From the NCBI GenBank assembly GCA_963281255.1, contig OY725503.1:3658001-3722000 (forward strand): a stretch of 64,000 bases of DNA, given 5' to 3'. Positions 7,992 through 17,282 of this stretch are shown piece by piece. Every line of letters starts with the position of its first letter. The first letter of the stretch is position 1. Source of the DNA: Aphrocallistes beatrix. Lineage: Eukaryota; Porifera; Hexactinellida; Sceptrulophora; Aphrocallistidae. Made by a program: the position numbers and the translations under genes. The notes beneath the pieces are model-generated. The model searched no databases and was not told where the DNA came from. It saw only the letters and a program-made list of their open reading frames with translations.

Positions 7992-10745
7992 CTAGAGTAC
8001 ATGTGGATCTTTAGTCACAAGAGGCAGTCTCTCGTAGAATAGCATGTAGGCTTGAGAACTGAACACGTGGTCATGATCGGATCTGGACATGTGGGAGTCA
8101 CTGATATAGTACCATTCTTCTGTAGGCATCACGTGTTCGTAGAGGTGTGGGTCGGGTGTAGGGGTCGGTTGAGATTGTAGTTTGCAGGCGCAATTTTCGG
8201 ATGTAAGAGACATTCTGCTGTCTTCGTTTTCTTGAGCTGGGTCTGTATCCATTGGTTGGTCTTTTGAAGCTCTTTCTCCCTCATTTTCTCCCGCTGTTCC
8301 AGATTTCGAGATATCCTTGCTGGGAATTTTAGCGGGCACATTCCAATCTGCAATATTAACATAAGCTACGTAATGTCCACCAGACATTCCACCGGAGTGG
8401 TTCACTATTCCTCTCAGACCGTACAGGATCTGGTTATCATAATCCCTAGGAACGGACGTGTCCGATAGGCAGAAAGGTGACATGTCAAGCACCAGAGGGA
8501 ACACAATATGTTTGTTTACTTTCTGGAAACGGTATCCCGATTGATAAAAACGCTTGAGGTGTATAGTGAGGATAGGTGGTAGGGTTTTGATGTGAAACTG
8601 CTTATGCGCATTGCTGAAATGGAGAGTATCGAGGCCAGTGTTCTCAGTACTATCTTCTTTTTCGTCTTTATCTTCATCAGAGTCCGTGTTCGTATCTGAG
8701 CTAACTAAACAAGGGTTGCAAATGGTGCAGAGATAGTCCTTCTCCAGAAATTCAAGTGCGAAAAATTCCTTGAGATAGTGTTCAAGAGAATCTTCGGGGT
8801 AAACTGCAAGTTCATTGAGTCGGATCACTTTTTTAGATTTGACTTCTAAGTATTTTTCAGAATTTGCCCCTACTTCGTTTGAGGGCTGCTTGAGTGGGTG
8901 ATCGGATTCATCTATTTCGCGATTAGATTTATCTACATTGCTATTAGGTTCATTTATATCCATTCGATCATCAGAAAGTTGACTACTATTCTCTTCTGGT
9001 CCTGTGTGGCATTCCTCAGAATCAGGATTCTCTCCGTTTTCTGTCTGTGGGTCAGTATTCTCGGTTCTAGAAGTATTTGAGTGACCTCCCGTCTCCTCAT
9101 TATTCTGGTTATTCTGAATTCCTGACTCCAGATTTGACTTATTTATTTCATCACAAGGGGGATGATCTGTTGGTGGCATGTCCAAATCTTGCTCTGGACT
9201 ATTCTCACTTTTCTTCACGTTGCTTCCATCCCCTATACCCTCCTCTCCACTCCTGCTGTCATTCCTTGGGTTAGATGTGTTCAAGTTTTTCAATTCAATG
9301 TTCTCAGTTTCTCGACCAGTATTACTGGTTTCTAAACTCTGGAAGGTTTGGAGATCCATTTTCTTACTGCTCTTTTTCTTTAAATTCTTTTTTTCAGCTT
9401 TGTTCAACTGCCTCTGTTGCTTGCTAGTTAGTTTCTTATTCTGTGGTTGAGTACGGACCTTCCCTTTCTTACTGTCTACTGGGACTGGGAGAGACAGTGA
9501 AATGTCCAGAAAATGTTCAATTGTGTCAGATACGTTACCGCAGTCCAGACAGTTCACTGTACTGATCATTTTACCGCCGAAGGTGTCATCGATAAAAGTT
9601 TTAAAAAACACGAACACGTTTTTAAATTCGCTAGCGTATTTCCTTAGGAGTTTCTTTTTGTCTTCAGGATAGTTTTTGAATTGGGATTTATGATCTTTGA
9701 TATCAAAATGATCCAAAAATGCAGCTTTCAGTCGTTTTATTTCCTCGTCTTTCACTATGTCTATCAGGATGCGGAGCAATTCATGACTATCTTGCTGTGA
9801 ACCGTTTGAAAACTTTCTATGTTTTCTCCCGATTTCATTCTGTACACTCCTGGGTGTGATAACTTTCTTGGAAGACTTTTTGCTGTGAGATCTCTCCGTT
9901 GCTTCAGACTGGTAGGCCGTCTCTTTTATCAATTTGAAAAGTTCTTCTGCTAGTTTTCCAGGTTCGGCCTTCTTGTCAGAGTAAGCGAATGTTATAGTCT
10001 CTAAATCAGGATGTTTCTCCGGAACAAGTTTATACTTAGTACGGGTCATGGTGTGGTGCAACTGTTCTCTAAAGGGACGGAGATAGAGCAGATTCTGTAG
10101 GGCCGAGTTGAAGTAACAGGTGTTCCCCAGATTGTAGAGTCCTATTACACGCATACTCTTAGTTCTACTACCTTTGCAATCAACAAGTTGTTTATTTTCT
10201 ACTACGATATAGGATTGATCTGAAACTGACTTAGGCCTCTTCAGGTTTTTAGCAGCAGCCTCCTTAGCTTTGAAAGTTACTGACTCCAACTTTCCCTTCA
10301 CTAATTTAGGATCTACGAATGCATCGCATTTGTAACACCATATTTGCCAGGTGTTAAAGCTAAAAGTCAAACAATGGCTGTTCTCAGCCTCGTAATGCTT
10401 AAGACTATGAGTGTTAGTGGAGTAACGGCCACATCTCGTATATAAACATTGCATGCACAACCAGAGATCTTGATCCTCAGCATTTCCCTTCTGCTCTGTA
10501 TTTCCTTCACACTTAATGCAATCTATGCACTTAACAGACATTATTGGTTGTTTCTTGTCTTTTTTTCCTTTGTCATTGTCCGGTTGGTACTTCCTAATAT
10601 GGATACAGTTTTCACTTTCTTTGTCATTCAAAGGAGAATCTTCAGTATTCTGAATGACTTCTCCATCTGATTCAGGAGTTACTACCCTTGAGTTTTCTTG
10701 GTTTTCTTCTTTCTTTTGAAAGTTTTTGTCTTCGTCACTTGACAT
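7992..10745 (-). CDS. USP16/USP45-like deubiquitinase with ZnF-UBP (array copy 4)
   Basis: A 917-residue intronless ORF and the only array member with the full USP16/45 layout. A ZnF-UBP domain lies at about 45-142 (C47, H49, C73, C76, WLCMQC at 95-100, C105, the HSLKHYE block, H124, WCYKCD at 136-141). The catalytic domain begins near 198 (IGLYNLGNTCYFNS, Cys210). QQDSHELL and the CLDC/CTIC zinc ribbon follow, with a long Asn/Glu/Ser-rich insertion at about 400-590. Then come the His box GGMSGGHYVAYV and the terminal AYMLFYERL. Human USP16 and USP45 are about 820 residues and have many introns. This is probably the parent from which the shorter copies arose. Known relatives act on histone H2A and on repair and motility substrates; the substrate here is unknown. 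Confidence 0.9.
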   Translation of the reverse strand: MSSDEDKNFQKKEENQENSRVVTPESDGEVIQNTEDSPLNDKESENCIHIRKYQPDNDKGKKDKKQPIMSVKCIDCIKCEGNTEQKGNAEDQDLWLCMQCLYTRCGRYSTNTHSLKHYEAENSHCLTFSFNTWQIWCYKCDAFVDPKLVKGKLESVTFKAKEAAAKNLKRPKSVSDQSYIVVENKQLVDCKGSRTKSMRVIGLYNLGNTCYFNSALQNLLYLRPFREQLHHTMTRTKYKLVPEKHPDLETITFAYSDKKAEPGKLAEELFKLIKETAYQSEATERSHSKKSSKKVITPRSVQNEIGRKHRKFSNGSQQDSHELLRILIDIVKDEEIKRLKAAFLDHFDIKDHKSQFKNYPEDKKKLLRKYASEFKNVFVFFKTFIDDTFGGKMISTVNCLDCGNVSDTIEHFLDISLSLPVPVDSKKGKVRTQPQNKKLTSKQQRQLNKAEKKNLKKKSSKKMDLQTFQSLETSNTGRETENIELKNLNTSNPRNDSRSGEEGIGDGSNVKKSENSPEQDLDMPPTDHPPCDEINKSNLESGIQNNQNNEETGGHSNTSRTENTDPQTENGENPDSEECHTGPEENSSQLSDDRMDINEPNSNVDKSNREIDESDHPLKQPSNEVGANSEKYLEVKSKKVIRLNELAVYPEDSLEHYLKEFFALEFLEKDYLCTICNPCLVSSDTNTDSDEDKDEKEDSTENTGLDTLHFSNAHKQFHIKTLPPILTIHLKRFYQSGYRFQKVNKHIVFPLVLDMSPFCLSDTSVPRDYDNQILYGLRGIVNHSGGMSGGHYVAYVNIADWNVPAKIPSKDISKSGTAGENEGERASKDQPMDTDPAQENEDSRMSLTSENCACKLQSQPTPTPDPHLYEHVMPTEEWYYISDSHMSRSDHDHVFSSQAYMLFYERLPLVTKDPHVL

Positions 10746-10949
10746 TCTAATGATTTTATCAGTAAACTTATATAAATTTATTTCACTACAATTACTGACG
10801 ATCTCGTCTTAACAAGTCAAGTTAATATATCTAGGGATTTTAATATCGCATATAAATATCTCGGCAAAATATCAAATTGGGGTAGAAATCTAAGTCAAGC
10901 TAGGGGAAACAAAATAACAATAGCGAAATAAGCAAAATTAGGGGATCAG

Positions 10950-11825
10950 TCATTTCCAAGGTCCAACTTGCTTTTCCTTCGAAGTCAAAGGAACATACAT
11001 GACTCCCATCAACGAGGTCTTCTCAATCTTCCCCTCCATAGTTTTATCATACCTCATCAGGTGTTGGCTGCCCCCTTGCGGTCCCACGGGTATCACGAGT
11101 CTCCCGCCTGGTTTAAGTTGGTCCAACAGCGGTTGGGGAACTTCGGCCGCTGCCGCTCCCACGTGGATAGCATCGAACGGAGCAACACTAGGGAATCCGA
11201 GCCTTCCATCTCCCAATACGTACTCTAACTGTCCAGATTTCAGCAGGTCATCGTTCGATTTTTTTGTGTTTCTAATTGAGAAATCCACCAACTCCTTGAT
11301 ATGCTCAATACCCACTACTTTCCCCTTACCCCCAATCAGTTTACTCATGCATACACTGAGGTAGCCAGACCCTGACCCTACATCAAGTGCAGTCATCCCC
11401 TCTTGGAGATGATCCTTCAACATTTCAAGGGCGTACGCGTGCATGTGTGGAGCTGAAATAGTGGCCTGGTAGTCGATGGACTGAGGCGAATCTTTGTACG
11501 GATTATAACTCACGAAGTCGCCCCTATCAACGCTCTTCATTGTCTGCTCAATGCGTTCTGTCTTGACTATTCCATTCGCTTTCAACTGATTAACTAGATC
11601 TTCATTAGACGCACCATGCGCTCTCCAAGCCATATGTCGAGTCTGCTGGGAATATATATTATTATCTGGGTCTAGGTTTACAGTGGCTGTGACGTTACAG
11701 CGTGTGATAGGCAGGGAGATTAGGGTTAGCGTGCAGAAAGAGGAGATACACAGGTTCAAGCTTGAGGTCCTCGTAACAAACCTTGTAAAGCTAGTGGGAA
11801 TACTATTCCTAAACAATGTCAGCAT
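10950..11825 (-). CDS. PCMT1: Protein-L-isoaspartate O-methyltransferase
   Basis: A 291-residue intact ORF. From Met65 (MAWRAHGAS) it follows the PCMT1 family closely: the substrate region [23 protein letters not shown] motif [24 protein letters not shown], the [12 protein letters not shown] block and the C-terminus [11 protein letters not shown] ending in WK. It transfers methyl from S-adenosylmethionine to isoaspartyl residues in aged proteins. The first 64 residues are an extra leader with a hydrophobic stretch (about 24-42). That could be a membrane anchor or targeting signal; translation from Met65 would give the usual cytosolic 227-residue enzyme. A decayed piece of its 3' end may survive near position 100. 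Confidence 0.95.
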   Translation of the reverse strand: MLTLFRNSIPTSFTRFVTRTSSLNLCISSFCTLTLISLPITRCNVTATVNLDPDNNIYSQQTRHMAWRAHGASNEDLVNQLKANGIVKTERIEQTMKSVDRGDFVSYNPYKDSPQSIDYQATISAPHMHAYALEMLKDHLQEGMTALDVGSGSGYLSVCMSKLIGGKGKVVGIEHIKELVDFSIRNTKKSNDDLLKSGQLEYVLGDGRLGFPSVAPFDAIHVGAAAAEVPQPLLDQLKPGGRLVIPVGPQGGSQHLMRYDKTMEGKIEKTSLMGVMYVPLTSKEKQVGPWK

Positions 11826-11988
11826 CTGCTACGTATAAAGACATGTGAATATTCACAAACATACTATATAATAAGCCAAATTATCAAGAATAAATACATA
11901 TAATAATAATAATAAATAGAGGAAAATAGTCAACAAAAAAATGATTTGTTCATAAAAAAAGGGTGACATAATCGAGCAAAAGGTGGTT

Positions 11989-12855
11989 TTATTCGGATTT
12001 AGCATACAACCTCTCGAATCTTTCGTGAGTAGACTCGGTCGTTAACAGAACTCGGTGGTTCTTGAACTGTTCGGCTTTCACAAAGGCTTCGTCAGTACCC
12101 ATGAGCTTGTCTAAGATCCCAAAATTACTAAAATTGCACACGAAACTGTGGTGGTGGAAATCGTGATGCTCATTGGAGTAGACATAAGGCAAATGAAAAC
12201 CCGAATGATCTATCAAATTGATGTAGATGGCAAATAGAATCCAAATTGTAATGCTAAAGATATGACCTCCTAGGAGTATTGGTCCAATGATACCTGCTAG
12301 ATTCACGGAAAGAATGTGCTCTAACGGATGTGCGTATAAACTGGCAGCAGTACATGGGGAAGTCCATTCATGATGCATCTTGTGGATGTGTTTGTAGAGA
12401 AATGGAATATGGAGTGCGCGGTGTGAAAAGTAGAACCATATTTCCTCGCAAACCATGTACCCGAGGAATCTGAGACCAAAATCCCAAAATGAAGGGAGGA
12501 TGGGACTAGTGGATATGCCACGCATCGTTGCTGCGTATGGAAAGGAAAGAGCAAACGCGAATCCTATCACGAATTGATTGAAGAATCCTAAAGCAAGAGC
12601 GCGTTTGAATTTCTCCTTATCGATCGGCCGGTTCTTTTCCGGCTGTATCTTGTATTTCGCCAGGAACTTCGGTTTACCGGTAATATCAAGAAATGAGAAA
12701 AAAGCAACGAAACTCCAATAGAAGATGGTCAATGAAACAAACGGTAAAAAACAGCAGAGTATGAAGTGATTATGTCCACAGAGGTCCAGAATTAGGAACC
12801 AGACCTGAGAAATGAAGGAGGGAGCTACAGGATCGTGTGACAGTGACTCCTCCAT
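11989..12855 (-). CDS. Fatty acid hydroxylase superfamily membrane protein (FAXDC2-like)
   Basis: A 288-residue single-exon ORF with several membrane segments (about 14-55, 88-108, 125-143 and 182-215) and the full set of histidine boxes of di-iron ER hydroxylases: HRALH at 145-149, HKMHH at 158-162, HSGFH at 217-221 and a histidine-rich cluster at 230-236. These enzymes (sterol C4-methyl oxidase, C5-desaturase, FAXDC2) oxidise sterols or fatty acids using O2 and cytochrome b5. Spacing and length fit FAXDC2 or MSMO1; the long loop around residues 60-82 favours FAXDC2. The substrate cannot be told from sequence alone. Confidence 0.88.
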   Translation of the reverse strand: MEESLSHDPVAPSFISQVWFLILDLCGHNHFILCCFLPFVSLTIFYWSFVAFFSFLDITGKPKFLAKYKIQPEKNRPIDKEKFKRALALGFFNQFVIGFAFALSFPYAATMRGISTSPILPSFWDFGLRFLGYMVCEEIWFYFSHRALHIPFLYKHIHKMHHEWTSPCTAASLYAHPLEHILSVNLAGIIGPILLGGHIFSITIWILFAIYINLIDHSGFHLPYVYSNEHHDFHHHSFVCNFSNFGILDKLMGTDEAFVKAEQFKNHRVLLTTESTHERFERLYAKSE

Positions 12856-13135
12856 TCTAAAATGGGTAGAATCTTATTCCGGTAACTAAATTGTGGAGTT
12901 GCTAAGATTGTAATGTTTTGGTATATGTATATAAATTGAATTGTGGAGCTATCTTATTACCAAATAAGTAATTTGGCCAAAATGGAATTAGACTGTGCTA
13001 GCGAAAAGAATGCTATTTTGTTGAAAAAAAGAATTGCGTACGATTTATTGGTGAAAAAAGGTTCCAAATTATTGTAATTATATGCATATATATTTACGGT
13101 AGGTACGTACCGTTAAAGATAATATTAGGCGGGGT

Positions 13136-14257
13136 TTAACTTTTAATCTTAGAAACATTTAGGAGTTTATCGATATTGTGAATGTGTTGTTCATAGAGAG
13201 TAGCCTTGGCTATCAGTAACTTGAGAAGTTCATCCTGCTCCATCCTATTCACAGTTTCTACTCTGTCCCTATCTGTTACGGATGGTATTTCAGGAGATGG
13301 TACGTTGCTTGTAATGGGATCTTCACTAAGGATAGGAGGGTTCTCGTCTTCAGTGGTGAGAGAGGAGATGGACCATGCACAACTCTCATCTAAATCCGGC
13401 CACTGTTCTTGCATTTGGTCTGACATTGGTCCTCTGGTGGGTGGGGATGGGGGAGGAGTTGTCTGAACCTCGACTTCTCTAGTGCTCAGAGTTTGCACTG
13501 AGTGGTTAGTTAGAGTTTTAATAACTTTATTACTGTCAACATTGTCATTATCTCTAATGCTTTTAACGACTGGTGTTTTTGAGTCGTTAACTAAACTAGA
13601 AACTTCATTATAATCCAAAGTATTCGTACACTGATGTTGTTGTGTACGTTTCTTTCCAGTGTTAGGAAGCCTTGGGGGTAAAGCAGGAGGTGTAGCTGTT
13701 GCATTTTGAGAAATATCGAGCATAGACAAGTCAGTGGGTATCTGTGTAGATGGGTTAGTAATTGGGTCTGAGTACTTAGAGGTAGGTAGGTATTTGTCTG
13801 TTAATCGTTGGTAGTAGTCTTGTTTTCTCTCATTAATGTTATCGCTGTGTTCCGTGTGGTATTTGTACTTGAGAATTTCGTTCTTACGCTTAGCACGCCA
13901 CTCCTGGAGAATATCTGAAGAGGTGTGAAGTGAATCACTCCGGAAGTTTGCAACATTAATGCGCGGATCAATTTTCGTAATTGTGTCCTTTCCTCTCTGA
14001 CTTGGCCGGGGGTGTATTGAGATTTTGGAGATAGGCATCGGACTAGATATTTCGAAACTATCTTCGAAGTAGGCATCTGAAGTATATGTGCAAGGATCTG
14101 CTATACCCAACTCCGTTCTAAAATCAGTATGGCTCAAATCCAAAGATTCATCATCACGAGATTTCAGACAGAAGTTATGATTCAACCTTGATGGCGTCTT
14201 CTCTCGAAATCTTTCGATCAGTTTAGAGATGGTGGATTCCTTTTTCGAAGGTTGCAT
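13136..14257 (-). CDS. Disordered Ser/Pro-rich protein, possibly PROSER3-like
   Basis: A 373-residue intact ORF, largely low complexity. The N-terminus holds a short conserved-looking block (ISKLIERFREKTPSR, about 9-23), and near 115-130 lies SDILQEWRAKRKNEILK. Similar RFR and QWR-type blocks occur in vertebrate PROSER3, which is why I suggest that relation from memory; it is weak. The middle is rich in Pro, Thr and Ser with polyproline patches. The last about 45 residues (LLKLLIAKATLYEQHI) look helical or coiled-coil. No signal peptide or membrane segment. Function unknown. Confidence 0.6.
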   Translation of the reverse strand: MQPSKKESTISKLIERFREKTPSRLNHNFCLKSRDDESLDLSHTDFRTELGIADPCTYTSDAYFEDSFEISSPMPISKISIHPRPSQRGKDTITKIDPRINVANFRSDSLHTSSDILQEWRAKRKNEILKYKYHTEHSDNINERKQDYYQRLTDKYLPTSKYSDPITNPSTQIPTDLSMLDISQNATATPPALPPRLPNTGKKRTQQHQCTNTLDYNEVSSLVNDSKTPVVKSIRDNDNVDSNKVIKTLTNHSVQTLSTREVEVQTTPPPSPPTRGPMSDQMQEQWPDLDESCAWSISSLTTEDENPPILSEDPITSNVPSPEIPSVTDRDRVETVNRMEQDELLKLLIAKATLYEQHIHNIDKLLNVSKIKS

Positions 14258-14771
14258 TGATCAAAATCTTTCTACATGCCAAACAATTAATTAAGTAATT
14301 GATTTAATAATTCTAATATCTACTTGTTTATTACATACCAGCTGAAACAGTTGATAAAAATACTTACTGAACCACAGCTGATAGATTGAAAGAGCAAAAT
14401 CCATTAACTGAGCCAAATATCTTATTATATAATTTACACAGCACCTGTGCAGGACAGCCGAGTGGCTACAAGGCAGGATGGAATTCCAATTACCACGAAC
14501 TATTCCAATTATTTGAAGAGCGTAGCAAAAATGTATGTATCATGTGGTATAGTAAATATTGAAAGTAAACCAATGTAATGATGAAGGTACATGTTTATCG
14601 AATTCTCCACAATGTAAACAGTCTAATGTTAAACCAGCTGAGAATTGATGGCATAATTATAACAAGAATTGGGTCGTGTTGATTTGTCTATATTATAACC
14701 CGAATTAAAAGAGAAGTAGAGAGATAATTATTATGGAAAATTAGGCTTGGATAATTTAACAGAACTAAACA
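14258..14771. other. Intergenic, no gene seen
   Basis: Upstream of the disordered-protein gene. It contains a tRNA D-arm-like string near 14452-14480 (see rejected items) but no complete tRNA and no convincing ORF. Confidence 0.55.
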
Positions 14772-14924
14772 CTACATATCCCAGTTGGATTTCTTCTGAG
14801 CTGACTGTTGGATGCGCTTTTCCTTCTCTGTAGAAGAGTTTGCCCAGTTAAGAAGCAAGAAGAGTACGAATGAAGATCCAACCATGCTTAAACCCAGAAT
14901 TTGCATATTAGAAAGCTTTCTCAT
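14772..14924 (-). CDS. 50-residue single-pass membrane microprotein
   Basis: A small ORF with an ATG start at 14924 and a TAG stop at 14772-14774. The layout is typical of mitochondrial or ER small integral membrane proteins: a short basic N-terminus (MRKLSNM), one hydrophobic helix at about 8-27 (with SMVGSSFVLFLLLNW) and a charged tail (STEKEKRIQQSAQKK). It lies alone between two longer genes on the same strand. I do not recognise the family. A chance ORF is possible, but the start-helix-charged tail organisation is unusually tidy for one. Confidence 0.5.
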   Translation of the reverse strand: MRKLSNMQILGLSMVGSSFVLFLLLNWANSSTEKEKRIQQSAQKKSNWDM

Positions 14925-15778
14925 TGTGATCACAAATCTCTTTCAGTGCTCAATAAAATAACTTATCTAAGTCGAGGAGATCAAATAAACATTGCGTTGC
15001 ATCAAATCATATTCATTCCGCTACAGCATGTAAATTGATAGTGGGAAGTTTGTGAGTAAGATGTAAAATGCCAAGTGAGCTTCTAATAAGGTGAAATTGC
15101 TCTGTTTTAAGAGATACACATGGCCTAATCATCTGATATCTTCACATTGTAAAGTTGCAAAGTGGGTTAAAAATGTGATTTGAGAATTGACTCAATTCAT
15201 CAAAGGTATTTAGATGTTGTTTGAGAAAAAACTGTTGTAGGGATTTACTATGATCAAACTATGACTTAGAAAATTATCAAAGGCAAATAGACATCATGAG
15301 ACCAAGAAGTAACTTCTATTCAAAACAATTGTTATACGTAATTAGAACAATAGAAGAATCAATTTGCTGCATTGTGCCATATGGCAATTGATGTCATAAG
15401 TAGTCGTAATACGAGATATGTAAGCGAATTTAGTGTTGCAGTGAGGTTTAAGAGTAGATAGATGAGAATCCAGAACAAACGATGGAAGTTTCCCTAGCTT
15501 AATTAATGATAGCTCAATAACTCTTCATTAAAGTATTAACAGCCTTCATCAGTGCTGTATAGCATGATTATCATAATAAGATTACTGCTTACAATTCATT
15601 GGAATGACCAGATGATTTAACGGGGATTTATATCATCTAACCTAAAAAAAATTGGAATGCCCTGTACTAGACTGAAGATCACATTCCTTATAGTATCTAT
15701 CGTAACGTACAATGATAACACAACGAATAAACATATGAATAGACTAACACGGATATTATTAACGAGGGTATAAACTAC
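14925..15778. other. Intergenic, no gene seen
   Basis: AT-rich spacer between the microprotein and the 3' end of the ATP synthase gamma gene. No ORF above background, repeat or RNA gene was recognised. Confidence 0.6.
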
Positions 15779-16645
15779 TTATTTAACGGCCGCAGCTCCT
15801 GAAATAATTTCTATCAGCTCCTTCGTGATCACCGCTTGTCGTGTGCGGTTGAACTTCAGAGTGAGCTTTTCGATCATCTCTCCCGCATTCTTACTCGCCG
15901 AGTCCATTGCCGTCATCCGGGAACTCTGTTCGCTACAAGCTCCTTCCTTCATCCCGTAGAAGATGAGAGCGGCGAGCGAGAATTCATTGAAGCTTTGCAA
16001 TGTATCTTGATCGACGTCATCATACACTGCGAGCTTATCCGATGCTTCGAGTTGCTCCAGGGGGAATATCGGTATTTTAGTGGTTCTGTATGAAATGACA
16101 GATTTGAAATGATTATAATAGATCCCTCCAGTGTCATAGTGTACCCCAGAAGCTAAGACTTCTTCTGCCAGACGGGAAGCATCACCAAACACGGGATTCT
16201 TCTTCCCATAATCATTCACAGTCATCAAGAACTTCTCGCGATGTTTCTTAGAAAGCATTGTCTTCAACTTATCTCCAATAATCACCAGTTTGGTGTCATA
16301 GTTCGCGAGTTCACCGGATAACTCAGCGCGAATGGTTTTAGCGACATTAGAGTGGACAGCCCCACACAACCCTCGGTCCGAGGAGAGAAGAATCGCGAGG
16401 TAATTCTTTTTCTCCACCTCCTCAGATGCCAGGTCACTCGCTTCATACATAGCTTTCGCTCCTTGACCGAAAGTGCGAGCTGGTTTTAACTCGCGCTCAG
16501 CTCTCGCGAATTTCGCAGCTGACACCATTTTCATTGATTTGGTTATCTTCTGAATACTCTTGACACTTTTCAACCGCATGGAAATTGCTTTCAGAGTCGC
16601 CATCGCGAACTTCAAAGCACTAATAACAGGCACATATGGAATCAT
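15779..16645 (-). CDS. ATP5F1C: Mitochondrial ATP synthase F1 subunit gamma
   Basis: A 288-residue intact ORF, close to the usual length (about 298 in human). After a short basic, hydrophobic presequence it shows the family's N-terminal helix (AISMRLKSVKSIQKITKSMK), then SAAKFARAE, the SSDRGLCGAVHSN block, and the C-terminal rotor helix with SSRMTAMDSASKNA and FNRTRQAVITKELIEI. The gamma subunit is the central stalk that turns inside the alpha3-beta3 ring to couple proton flow to ATP synthesis. Met at residue 15 could be an alternative start, but the longer form supplies the import sequence. No introns. Confidence 0.97.
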   Translation of the reverse strand: MIPYVPVISALKFAMATLKAISMRLKSVKSIQKITKSMKMVSAAKFARAERELKPARTFGQGAKAMYEASDLASEEVEKKNYLAILLSSDRGLCGAVHSNVAKTIRAELSGELANYDTKLVIIGDKLKTMLSKKHREKFLMTVNDYGKKNPVFGDASRLAEEVLASGVHYDTGGIYYNHFKSVISYRTTKIPIFPLEQLEASDKLAVYDDVDQDTLQSFNEFSLAALIFYGMKEGACSEQSSRMTAMDSASKNAGEMIEKLTLKFNRTRQAVITKELIEIISGAAAVK

Positions 16646-17282
16646 TTAGATAAACACTGAAATCCATTACGTGGAAATCTTAGCAAAATTTCAACTTTTA
16701 AGTTTTAAATTATATTTTAATTAATAAAAAGACAATCAGTCGATACAATTTTAAAGTTATCCATCACTTTAATATCGCCAAGCTGTCTAATGAACAGGAT
16801 AAGAACAAACATACTATTCTTTATCAGATAGTAAATTATATTTATCAGATTGTGAATAATTTCTCGACACCTCAGGATGCAGAGTCTCCATCAATTACAA
16901 GCCTCGAACTCAAATCTCACAAATTCCTCAATTCATGAATATATTTGTATGATGCCCCCACTCCATACTGCAATATGTTAATATCTTGAGTAGGAGGATG
17001 CATCTTACCAGAATCAAATATATGTATGAAATGCCCTTATCAGTGCAAAATCATTGTTTAAGGCGTTTAATCAATTCAATAGTAAGGCATTTGGGGGAGA
17101 TTTAATAAAATAATATGTTCTGCTCTTTGAAGTGATCATTATAATTCCAATTGATAAATAACATCTATCACAAAAATAATTACACCAATCAGAATTATTA
17201 ATATTAAATGACATATCTAGAACTGCAAAATATTTCGATTATCAGATTACATGCATATCTTCAGCTAGCCAGCGTGCTTATG
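16646..17282. other. Intergenic, no gene seen
   Basis: AT-rich sequence between ATP5F1C and the 3' end of the Spire-like gene. No supported feature. Confidence 0.6.

Noticed and set aside
9178-9450. Plus-strand ORF opposite the USP16/45-like insertion, rich in Phe/Leu/Ser
   Set aside because: Shadow of the low-complexity Asn/Glu/Ser-rich minus-strand coding region.
14446-14490. tRNA-like string (AGCCGAGTGG then AAGGC)
   Set aside because: It resembles a Leu/Ser tRNA D-arm, but no anticodon stem, T-arm (GGTTCGA-type) or acceptor pairing follows. At most a decayed tRNA-derived SINE head.
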